Shown: one piece after another, positions 46,673-55,319 of the stretch
Position numbering within the stretch: position 1 is the first letter of the stretch
Layout: every line of letters begins with the position of its first letter
Program-made: the position numbers and the translations under genes
Notes under the pieces: model-generated
Told to the model about the DNA's origin: nothing
Seen by the model: only the letters and a program-made list of their open reading frames with translations
The model's database searches: none
NCBI GenBank assembly: GCA_015680685.1
Contig: MNCI01004965.1
Coordinates: 30,259 to 85,577, forward strand
From: Gnetum montanum
Taxonomy: Eukaryota > Streptophyta > Gnetopsida > Gnetales > Gnetaceae
Direction of reading: 5' to 3'
DNA: 55,319 bases

Positions 46673-47019
46673 TTCCAAATCTCCAGTAACTGACAATCGT
46701 ATGAACACGAGAAAAAAAGCAAAGCAAAAAGGAGAGGAGAAGAATACGAAGCAAAATGCGTGCGCGTTGTGTCGACCCTAGCAGAAGAGCAAAAAAGAAA
46801 ACGCCGTGAAGTGCATGCAAGTGCAGATGCAGATGCAGGTAGCGCAGATCTCAGAGAGAGCTTCGCCGTTAAACGACTGACACGTAGGACATGTGAACAT
46901 AGAGACTAGCAACCGTCTGCTTCTGCTCCTTATGCCGCTGCCGTTGCTTCAGCATCGGCTGCTTCTGCAATTCTCTTTCATAATCATTCAATCAGTTCGC
47001 TCTCATTCTGCCCAGTGGC
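46673..47019. promoter_or_regulatory. SBE2 5' leader and promoter, possibly bidirectional
   Basis: This stretch is visibly richer in G+C and CpG than its surroundings. Reading toward SBE2, the last 70 nt before the ATG are CT-rich, as in plant leaders. An ACGTGTC (ABRE-like) lies at 46885-46879, and the palindrome TGCATGCA (RY core, known from seed genes) at 46812-46819. No convincing TATA box was found within 300 nt. A TATAAAATA lies farther upstream on the minus strand near 47574. All regulatory roles are inferred. Confidence 0.4.
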
Positions 47020-47190
47020 ATGGCGATGGCGATGGCGATGGCATCCACTTTTTTTACACCTTGTTTCGCTGTTCCCTACGATTCAGCCTCGGGAATCTTT
47101 GTTTCGTTTCCTGTTTTCGGAAACGGCGCTTATGCCATATTCCGTGGTATTATCAGCAGCTTTGCGTTCTCGGCCGTTGCTCTCTGCTAA
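47020..47190 (+). CDS. Putative divergent first exon with transit-peptide-like start
   Basis: An ATG 347 bp from the SBE2 start, on the opposite strand, opens a 56-codon frame: MAMAMAMASTFFTPCFAVPY, then a hydrophobic Ser/Ala-rich stretch, then TAA. The repeated MA comes from a GCGATG microsatellite. No acidic residue occurs before the Asp at position 21, as in plastid transit peptides. No continuing exon was found to the right and no donor is clearly right. It may be chance coding in a CpG-rich promoter. The protein family is unknown. Confidence 0.2.
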   Translation: MAMAMAMASTFFTPCFAVPYDSASGIFVSFPVFGNGAYAIFRGIISSFAFSAVALC

Positions 47191-47837
47191 TCCTTCTGAG
47201 CAGCTGGTAATCTTCTACGAATTTGCTGATCGCCGTGTTCCATTGGTTTTGGTTTCGTATTTGTTTTGTCTCTGTTTCTCTCTGGCCATTATCGCCGCGG
47301 TACGTGGCGGTGTCACAGAAGAACAGAAGAAGCTGTTTTTGATGCCGGATAGATAGACTGCGTTTTCACGGCAAATCCGTCTCGAATCTCAACCAACGGC
47401 AATCTTCGTGGAGTGGGCCTCCTGACACTGGCTGGCTCTATTCTTTTCTTTCTTCATTTCTTTCTTCCGCATTTGTCCGTTATTCGTTGTACTTGATATT
47501 GATTACTGTAACTCAGTAATGCGTCGCCATCCGTTTAGCTGAGCTGGAAAAGCAACCGCTTTTTGTATATTTTATAACTTGAAAATTCAATCATGGGCAC
47601 AGATTTGAGGGTCTCTTTGCCTTTTGGGTGGAAGGGCTTTAGGAAGGCAGGATAAATTTAAATATTAAATAAAAAGCAGAGGTAAAATAAAACAGATTGA
47701 AAGAATTCGGATTGCATATGCAAAGATTTGAAACATAAAAAAATTGTTACGAGTGCAAATACAATATAACTAGTGCATTGTGTTTTACCACCTTGTGAAG
47801 GCACATGAGTAAATCACATAAAATGTTCTTATTCATA
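47191..47837. other. Upstream flank of SBE2
   Basis: GC-richer to about 47460, then AT-rich. Plus-strand frames at 47015-47356 and 46893-47210 are open but look like by-products of CpG-rich composition. No gene recognised. Confidence 0.4.
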
Positions 47838-48231
47838 GAGGTAAATTAAAGTTGTTATATTATATGTAAAATGCATTCATTAAGTAAAGAATTGAGGGCA
47901 CTCATACAAATAAGGAAGGGAGCCTAGAACTTATCTTTAGGCGAGTAATGTAGTGTTTTTATTTAGAAAAGTAAATTAAAGTTGTTGTATCATTGCACTC
48001 ATATAAGTAAGGAGTTAAGTACACTTATATAAGTAAGGAGTTGAGCTTAAAACATGTCTCTAAGCTAGCAATGTAGGTGTTAGTAATGTTCCTATTCAGA
48101 AAGGTAAATTAAAGCTGTTATATCACATGTAAAATGCACTCATATAAGTAAGGAGTTGAGTGCACTCATATAAGTAAGGGGTTGAACCTAGAACATGTCT
48201 CTTGGCTAGTAATGTAGATTTTGGTACTAGG
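47838..48231. repeat. Three-unit tandem array, about 131 bp per unit
   Basis: Units start near 47838, 47969 and 48100. Each has GTAAATTAAAG(T/C)TGTT, CTCATATAAGTAAGGAGTT and a TCT(C/T)T..GGC(T/G)AGTAATGTAG block. Each unit also holds an internal duplication of the ATAAGTAAGGAGTTGAG segment. Confidence 0.8.
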
Positions 48232-50364
48232 CTTTCAACTCAACATTGAGGAGGCACCAATCTTGCGAGCCAACCAAGCTAGAGTTAGAGCTCTATACCA
48301 TACATGTCTTGGATTTATGCTACAAAGAACAACATATACTTGGCCTTTCCTTTATTATACTAAAATCTACAACTGATAAAATTTGTTGCAAAACTCATGC
48401 AAATCAATGCAACTGTTGGCACTAATTATACCTTAAATCTCATCAGCATAACTAAAACACATATTAAGATAGCTAGCACAATGCCCTTAATTCATCCTCT
48501 CTTATATTAACTTAGCTACTAGTCCACACAAACATCATGTGCTTATTATTAATATTATCATCCTTCTTCTCATACAATAAAAACAACGTACCCCATCACG
48601 AAGGAATCTTTTTTTTTCTTTTTTTACCTTGAATTTTTCCTACTGTATCAAACATTTTCTTGATTAAACTTCCTTTGAAATGTAAAATGGCCAAGACAAT
48701 ATGAATTTCTAACCTTGAATTCGTAAGGTATTTGTTTCTTAAGCTATAAGATTTCAATTTGAACCTAGGCGTAGCTATTCAAAAAAGGTTAGGCTTTCTC
48801 CATCCACCTTGGTGACAGGCACCAAGAAAAGGTTAGCCTTTTAAGCTTTCACCTAAATTAACCTAGGTTTAAACCTAAACGCAAGCACTACAAAAAAATC
48901 TTCCAAGTAATAAGCCTTGTTTACGAAAGGTCTGTTTTATCGAAATTCCTTTTAATGGAACCAATATGCAAGGACAGCGCCGCCGTACAAGTGGCGTTAT
49001 CAGCACGTACGTGCGAATCTAACGAGCACACCACCACGCGAAAAGAAACAGACATTATATTTAAAGCAATGTTATTTCCCTGTTCCTTATTCAAAATCAC
49101 AATATGCAAGTTAATGTGTGATTGCTATCGTCTATGGAAAAAGCTTGTTGCCTAATTATTGCCCAACAACGATTGCGGAGCTCGTCTGCATCGTGGGAGG
49201 CCTTTTCACTTGTCATTGTCTTTGGAGTTTATCGCCAGCCATGGCCATGCTATCTCTACTGGTGGGGCCCTACAACGCACGAAAATAGCTAAAAACAGTC
49301 GATGCTCGTTTTCCATCCAAATATAGCAAACACAACCACGTTGATGTATCTTTGTTTTGTGCCCCTCATTTAGATTCTAGTGGACTAAATCATTGACCAC
49401 CAGTAAATTATTAGTTTTTTTTAAGTTTAGGCTTGAACCTAGTTATTGGAAAAGAGGTTAGGCTTGCCCTCATTTACTATTTTTTTTTTTTCTGAAAAGG
49501 GTCAAACTTTCACTTAACTATTATTTCTATTAGACCCAAGCACCTCATAATGACGAGTTTAAATGAGAAAACCATGTGAACTTTGTAAATTAAAATTTTA
49601 AATTCATCTATAGATGCAAGTATTATTTATATAATGTTTCTTTTTTTCAATAAACCCTACTTATTTATATGTAAGTTCTAAAAAAGCATCATGTTGCCAA
49701 GATGCCTTGGGTAATATTTTAAGGATTACTGTCAAGCACTTTCACTATAAAAATTTGTTACCCAAAGCTTTAACATAATTTTATGGTGGTTTTTTTTCCT
49801 ACATCCACTTCTATGCTCTCAAATTCAGTTCTCTTAGAATATTACGACATTATATGCTTGCTTAGAATAATACTATAAACAACATATAATATAATTTTAC
49901 CTTTGAAGAAAAAAGGAATTCTAACTCAAGAATAATCATATCAACAGATCACATGATATTATTATTATCAAAGGGTATGTATTATACCCAACTAAATAAA
50001 TATAAGTATATTCATTTGATAAAATGAAAATGCATAAATGCCTCACAAGCATCCAACTAGCTTAACAATGTAAGGTTTTAAAGCTACACTTAATCTTTGA
50101 CAAGAAGTTAACCTTTAATAATGAAAATTTTTCAAAAATATGTAGCATTCAATCAAATTTTCTTAACAATAAAGTAAAATTAAAACTGGGAAAAAAAGGT
50201 TGGGCTGTAGGAAGTGGTTGGTGTTATTACAGTAGAGTTGCAAAAATCTAAAATTTTATTAATAAATAGTAGCAATATATCCAAAGCAGTAAAATGATGG
50301 TTCATGACCAAAAAACAAATACAAAATGCATTACATCATAGCTTCAAAGCATCAAAAATAGGAT
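48232..50364. other. Intergenic repeat-like DNA
   Basis: AT-rich. The phrases AACCTAGG and GGTTAGGCTT recur near 48770-48870 and 49430-49470, suggesting old dispersed repeats. No gene found. Confidence 0.45.
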
Positions 50365-50634
50365 TGAGTGAGAAAGGAAAGGCTCAATGGTTTTGGGGGT
50401 GTCAATCTTGTACCCACTTTCATGAAAATTACCACCCCAAATTCAATTAAGCTCATTCCTAAAGATTTCTTTTTGCAACCACATGTTCTCAAACTTAAAA
50501 CTAGCTTTAGATGTTGATTGCTAACCCCATTCATACAAAATGGGTTTGTGATCTAAGTATAGACAAGTAAGAGTCTTATGAGTGGGGTAATGAGAAATGT
50601 AAACATATTGAGAAAGAAGCAATCCATTGTCCAT
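50365..50634 (-). pseudogene. L1-type LINE ORF2 remnant
   Basis: A single minus-strand frame with two stops reads LLLSQYVYISHYPTHKTL, LDHKPIL, then FKFENMWLQKEIFRNELN and GGNFHESGYKI. The order SDHxPIL...FRFExMWL is the end of the endonuclease domain of plant L1 elements. Flanks are too decayed to bound the element. Confidence 0.6.
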
Positions 50635-50953
50635 TTGAGCCTCTTCTAAGTGAAACAACATAAGGACATTTGCAACTTCACAAGATCACCTCCTTGTTTT
50701 AGGTCATCAAAGAACTGAGCATTCTCATTATGAACAAAGCCTAATGAAATTCTAATCAATGGCAATTATCTAATTCTTTCACTATCCAATATTCAAAAGA
50801 TCTAGCTTGAAAGTGCTCCTTTGAGTATTGCAAACTAGACCATAAACATTCAAAATCTTAACCCATTCTCTAACTATACCAAGTGTAACAACCCATTTTT
50901 TTAGTATCCTTAGTATGTATGATCTTTATAGAGTTTATGATTCTTGTGCTCAT

Positions 50954-51057
50954 GTATTAGTTTTATGCATGTTATCAATTGGGTATGTTTTATGGATTTG
51001 CATGTGTATTAGTTTTATGCATGTTATCAGTTCAGTATGTTTTATGGATTTGCATAG
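50954..51057 (+). repeat. 52-bp tandem duplication
   Basis: Two units beginning GTATTAGTTTTATGCATG (50954 and 51006) with a few differences. This creates the appearance of an open frame at 50915-51172. Confidence 0.85.
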
Positions 51058-51239
51058 AGGTTTTATGATGACGATGAGATTTGAGATGTTTGAATATATT
51101 AATGATATTATGTATATTGTATTTGGATATTTAATTATGTATATTTCATTATCATCAACAGATGTGCACTAACCCTATTATTGAGTGTGGTAGCATTTCA
51201 TGTGGATTGGTGGGAAGCATGGCTTGGCATGGTTTGCTT

Positions 51240-51910
51240 AATTTCTATAGATGTCCTTTCATGACCTTATTGTCATTCACACTATTGTGCTCAGGTACAT
51301 TAGAGCTCGAATAAAGTCCATACACTTCTTTGACTCCTACTACAAGCACTCAAAAAATATTCTAACTTTTAAAGGAAAAAACTGCAAGACCTTTGCTACA
51401 ACTATGAAAAGATTGGATGAATCGTGTGCCCAAGTGCTATATTTATAGGCAGGCATGCATCTCACAATATCGAATATTTGATAACACATCATGGGCTCTG
51501 ATATTAGGGATCTGACATTACGTCTCCAATCAGGGCCTAAGTAGAAAATGATTTATCATACCCCCACGACGGAATAATAACTCATCCTCAAGTGAACAAA
51601 AGGAGGAACAAGGTCTTTACAAAATATTAGAAAGGTATAGAATTATTGACTAAATAATTGACACACCAATTGACTCAGACCAAACAAACAGACGCTAAGT
51701 GCTCAAGTGTACGAATTTACAATCTTTTACAAAATTTAGTGTTCATGATAATAAAATTAAACACCCTAGCAAAAATTGATATCCAAACCCATCTAGTAGC
51801 TCAAAAACGAGGGAGAAGATTAAATAGTCCCAAAGAGGTCCTATTGCATAGGCTTCTGCTACGTGCTCTTAGGGTTGTTCAGGCTATTAACTCCTTCCCT
51901 CTCTAGGTTG
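51240..51910 (-). mobile_element. Old Ty3/gypsy fragment: LTR part and pol end
   Basis: Bases 51265-51558 resemble the U3/R part of the LTR at 53552-54619 (shared GCTCGAATAAAG and TATTTATA). The LTR edge is followed by the polypurine tract GGGGGTA (minus strand) and a frame ending SLEDELLFRRGG, typical of gypsy pol C termini. Strongly AT-shifted compared with the right-hand copy, so older. Confidence 0.6.
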
Positions 51911-53441
51911 CATGTCCCTTGATTGGAACAATCCTACTTCTAGTCCATACTTTCCTTTTGGTGCCATCTATGATCATAATAGAATCAAGGATTAGTGTGT
52001 GATGTGTAACTAATAACATATAGGTACCTTGTCTTTCTTGGGTAGTTACACTTGGCTAAGTTGTGATCATGATAGATTGATTATTTTAATATGATTTAAT
52101 TTTTGTGGCTACCAGGGTTTGTTGGAAGGGTTTAACCTCATAAATTGATGATTTTAATGTTATTTCATTAGTTAAACCTTTGTGGGAGTTAGAAAAATTT
52201 TGAAAAATGTTCCATTTCAGTCAAAAACCTATGTGGCTCACATGATGTAGAGCATACCTTTGGTAGTGGTAGGACTAAAAACTAGGTAAATCAGACAAGT
52301 GGTTGGAAAGTTAACATGATGAAATGCTTGAAGAGGGTTAAATGATTCACAAAAAAGAGTTTTTCATTGGAGAATAGTGTGAAGGAGTGCATAATTGGAT
52401 GTCACCAATGGGGCACACAAAGGATTTAATTGCAAAAATGCATAAGGATAAAGAACTTAACTAGCCCAACTAAGAGGTATGCAAGTGGATCCTTCCCAAA
52501 GCAAGCTCATGCCCCTAATTCCCTTGCATATCTTCAAACCAAAGAGTCTATGGGCCCCATGGTTGATTCATGGTTATGGAAAGTTCAGGACTAAATCCTA
52601 TAAGAACCTACTTAAGAATTTTGACACATCAAACTAAGACATTAAACAAAACCACGAAAAACCAGCAGTGAGGTGAATTATGGGTAGTAGTAGATGAAAG
52701 AGAAGGTGAAATGGAGTCCTGAATCATGGTCACATGAAGTCCCTTGTGAATCTTTATGGTTATGATGATCCAATAAAGTCTATCCTTAGTCTAGATCAAA
52801 ACCAACCACTTCCAGTGACTTCACATCAATACTCTCAGACTAGTCCATCCCCTCAAGACACAAGAATGCTTCCACATATCAATCACCATTCCTTATAGAG
52901 AAGAAAAGAGAAGCATGAAGTGAGAAAGTGCCTTAGTTAGAGGGGGCCTTCAGGAATGGGTAACATATCTTTCTAGTCCCATGACCAGTGCTTGTAACCC
53001 ATTACTGAGTCTAAGGGGTGTGCTTTGAATTCCTGTCATTTTTTTAAGTTTTACATTTTTATGATTTTTGGATGGGAACCACACCATGCAAAGACTTGTA
53101 GCTTCCTATTATTGGTTGATAGTGGAATGGTGAGAAATCCATGAAAACACTTAAGCACTCAAGAGGGTAGGCAAGTACAGAGTGTATCGAATCCCCTTGA
53201 AGTCACACCCTTATCAATCCATTTAATCCTTCCCAAGTTTGGAAACTACCAAGGTCACAAGTTCGTTAAAAGTTTAATTAAGTAAGGAACATCATATTTC
53301 CAAAATAAGGAAGACCATTGTGGATGGGTGGATGACATGGACTCATTACTTGTTTCATGAAAAAGAAACCATGTCTTAATTATCAATACTAAAATTCAAA
53401 GATAGAATCTAGACATTAGCAATCAAACAACATTATAGTAC
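51911..53441. other. Intergenic, unassigned
   Basis: No gene, LTR end or conserved motif could be recognised; possibly the interior of the old gypsy element. Confidence 0.4.
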
Positions 53442-53537
53442 TGATGAGTGATGAGGTACCCCTATGCCCAACCATACGAGTCACCAAGCATTCACGCATA
53501 ATCCGATTGAATTCCATGGACTCTATACTTTTTAGTG
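53442..53537 (-). repeat. Diverged LTR-end fragment
   Basis: Begins TGATGAGTGATGAGGTACCCC and follows the first 95 or so bases of the LTR at 53552, with many C-to-T type differences. It lies immediately left of that LTR. Confidence 0.6.
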
Positions 53538-53970
53538 CACTAGTTCCCTAGTGATGAGTGGCGAGGTACCCCTACACTCAACCATATGAATACGAGCGTA
53601 CACGCGCGATCCGGTCGAACTCCGCAGACTAAATGCCTTAACGCCACAAGAAACACTTGGGGTTAATCATTCGTTGTCTTCCCAGGCTTGCTTGTAAGTG
53701 TCACGGTGTATGGTTAAGCAAGTCTGAGGTATGTGATTTTTTTGGTATTTTCGGCTTATCTTCTATGCTACCAGGAGAAAGGGTTGAGAAAACTAAACTA
53801 ACTCTAACTAAGATCTAAGTCTAAATTAACTAGCGTCAGCATCCGTTCCCACTTGCCGGACACACCCTGAACTATGCAACTGCAGCTTACCAAACGCTAA
53901 TCGTTACTGGGATCGCCACACGTAACGCAAGTGCTCGAAGTGGTCGTACTGAGGCACCTATTTAGCCTAC

Positions 53971-54256
53971 GTGTGATAAGCAGCCGATTCCTTAGCCAGC
54001 CGTACACACCCGTGGGTGCTCGTAACTAAGTCGTACTTATCACACGATCTAGCCTAGCAATGAGCAGCCGATTCCTCAACTAGCCGTACACATTAGACCC
54101 GGGAGTTACCAAGCGCAGAATCCTGGAATACGCTACTGGGTTACCAAGCATCCAATGCTCGTAATTGAGTCGTACTCATGCATTGCGTCAAGCAGCCGAT
54201 TCCTTGACTAGCCGTACACGTCCGTAGACGCTCGTAATCAAGTCGTACTTGAACGC
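53971..54256 (-). repeat. Array of three stem-box modules in the LTR
   Basis: Modules at 53971-54045, 54057-54186 and 54185-54256. Each has the order CAGCCGATTC, AGCCGTACAC, GCTCGTAA, TCGTA, identical in all three. The segments between these boxes are inverted repeats that differ between modules. A half-module (GCTCG...TCGTA) precedes them at 53933-53948. Downstream of the LTR TATA box on the minus strand, hence probably in the transcript. Confidence 0.85.
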
Positions 54257-54497
54257 ACTAGGAAAGCAGAAAAGAAAGCAATAAATGAAACCACGTGCTG
54301 CAAGGTTTATCCAAACAAGTTCGTCTTTATTGCCGTACACAACTTGGGTTCAGGTTACAAGCTGCTCGAATAAAGAGCCGTTCACTCTAGGACTCCTACT
54401 GCGGGCACATGGGGAAAAATTCTAACTCTGGAGTGATCAATCTGCCAGAGCTTCGCTACACTAGCCAGGATTGGGAAATGAAGGGAGTGCCGCCTCT

Positions 54498-54505
54498 TAT
54501 TTATA
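54498..54505 (-). promoter_or_regulatory. LTR TATA box
   Basis: TATAAATA on the minus strand, about 115 bp into the LTR from its U3 end. The same motif is kept in the old copy near 51450. Confidence 0.6.
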
Positions 54506-54519
54506 GATATGGCGGCGGG

Positions 54520-54598
54520 ACGCGATATCACGTACGCGATATCGCAAGAGAAGACGTGATATTGCGTACGCGATATCGCATGGGACGCGATATCGCGG
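54520..54598. repeat. GATATC palindrome cluster in the LTR U3
   Basis: ACGCGATATC, GTACGCGATATCGC, ATATTGCGTACGCGATATC and ACGCGATATCGCG follow one another in 79 bp. GCGATATCGC and GCGTACGC are perfect palindromes. They end 15 bp from the TATA box on its upstream side. Confidence 0.9.
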
Positions 54599-54619
54599 CC
54601 TAGTGCAAGTCGCGTCTCA

Positions 54620-55319
54620 TCATACCCCCATGACTGAATGAAAACTCGTCCTCGAGTTCCTTACAATGATATCAGGTAGGTATGGGATTATTAGGGGAAA
54701 TGGAACTAATGGGATGACATGTGAACGGTCTTTATTACAAGACTTGACAAAAACTGGTGTTCATGACAACATGGGTGAACACCTTATTACAATGACATCA
54801 GGCCACAGTTGGCAGCTGAGAGAAAAGAGGAGAGAGAATAGAAGAGAAGAAGAGAGAAGAGTCTTGTTGCTGCCAACGCCTAGATTGCGCCTTTCGTTGT
54901 CCATCTGTAAGCGCATTATCAATTCCACTCCTTGCATGCTGCTTCAGCGCTGCTCCATTCCAAGTGTCTGCTCCAGATCCATTCCGTTGTTGTATGATTG
55001 CCATCTGCACCCACAACACAATCATATATTAGCAAGGGTAATTGAATCATTAAGTAAAGCATACCTTGCTTCGGTTTAGGTTCCTTGGCTAAGTTGTGGT
55101 ATGGCTAATATGGATCTGGGAAAATGTAGATGATGACTACCGAAGGTAAAGGGGTTAGGAAGAAAAACGAAAAAATCCAGGGCTTAGGATAAAAATCGAA
55201 AAATCAGGCCCCGTACCCCCATGACTAATCGCGAACCTCTGGTAGCATTAGAATGGAGAAAAAGGAAGAGGAATGATAGGTAAAAAGTGATAACTATGGC
55301 ATCGGTGAAGGGGATGTCA
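54620..55319 (-). mobile_element. Interior end of the right-hand gypsy element
   Basis: Polypurine tract at 54620-54630, then the end of pol (LEDEFSFSHGG, about 54614-54650). Beyond is mostly non-coding DNA, including a purine-rich tract at 54815-54870. A second polypurine-tract-like AGTCATGGGGGTACGG lies near 55210-55226. The element continues past the window. Confidence 0.6.

Larger units (their letters stand above)
53552..54619 (-). repeat. Complete Ty3/gypsy LTR (3' LTR, minus strand)
   Basis: 1068 bp with ends TGATGAG...CTCATCA. On its right lie the polypurine tract ATGGGGGTA and a minus-strand frame ending ELEDEFSFSHGG, as expected at the end of gypsy pol. The U3 region holds a TATAAATA box (54505-54498) with a cluster of GATATC palindromes just upstream. 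The predicted transcribed part holds the hairpin-module array. Bases 53552-53857 match the window's left edge, inverted. Confidence 0.8.

Noticed and set aside
47015-47356. 113-codon plus-strand frame
   Set aside because: It reads the GCGATG microsatellite as MAWRWRWRW and lacks any domain. The other frame from 47020 is the better, though still weak, candidate.
50915-51172. 85-codon plus-strand frame with repeated hydrophobic segments
   Set aside because: Generated by a 52-bp tandem duplication; composition is Met/Ile/Phe-rich AT background.
1-53857. Giant inverted-repeat transposon bounded by the two window-edge repeats
   Set aside because: Each edge repeat is part of a retrotransposon LTR (the right one has a polypurine tract and pol end), so two separate insertions explain the inverted pair.
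53971-54256. CRISPR-like array or tRNA-type structure
   Set aside because: Only three units, variable parts are self-complementary arms rather than spacers, the setting is an LTR in a plant nuclear genome, and no tRNA cloverleaf or anticodon arm fits.

Overview
The window is nuclear DNA from a large-genome vascular plant. It holds one intact protein-coding gene, on the minus strand: a class II starch branching enzyme (SBE2). I could follow it from its start codon at 46672 to its stop at 3031, in 23 exons (2661 nt, 886 residues) over 43.6 kb, with every splice phase consistent. The very long introns packed with LTR retrotransposons and LINE debris fit a gymnosperm best (conifer, cycad or Ginkgo type). 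A fern or another large-genome plant cannot be excluded from sequence alone.

Layout, left to right. 1-304: end of a Ty3/gypsy-type LTR on the plus strand. 305-2384: a decayed poly(A)-tailed retroposon with a coiled-coil reading frame. 2822-5854: SBE2 3' end and exons 23 to 18. 5855-21403: the 15.5 kb intron 17, carrying a complete 6.8 kb LTR element without coding capacity (7218-13990, 5-bp target duplication TCTCA), a diverged 0.46-kb repeat pair and a LINE-type tail. 21404-29726: exons 17 to 5. 29727-36695: intron 4, with a 464-bp retroposon bounded by an 11-bp target duplication and a full-length but broken Ty1/copia element (30708-35782, target duplication AAATC). 36696-46672: exons 4 to 1; introns 2 and 1 carry a MITE-like element and LINE debris. 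46673-47019: GC-richer 5' region, possibly a bidirectional promoter. 47.4-53.4 kb: intergenic repeats (three-unit 131-bp array, L1-type remnant, old gypsy fragment). 53552-54619: a complete gypsy LTR with its polypurine tract and the end of pol to its right, on the minus strand.

SBE2 would be plastid-targeted (Ser-rich N terminus), with a CBM48 domain, a GH13 barrel holding all four catalytic regions, and a short C terminus. It makes alpha-1,6 branches in starch. All intronic insertions lie outside the splice sites; the two large LTR elements are in the gene's own orientation.

The most unusual structure is in the right-hand LTR (53971-54256). Three modules share four invariant boxes, separated by arms that differ between modules yet stay self-complementary within each. 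That pattern suggests conserved structure in the element's RNA leader. Next to it, just upstream of the LTR's TATA box, is a cluster of GCGATATCGC palindromes. Other points worth attention are an in-frame duplicated 5' splice site at SBE2 exon 1 and several short perfect tandem duplications, some at N gaps, that look like assembly seams.
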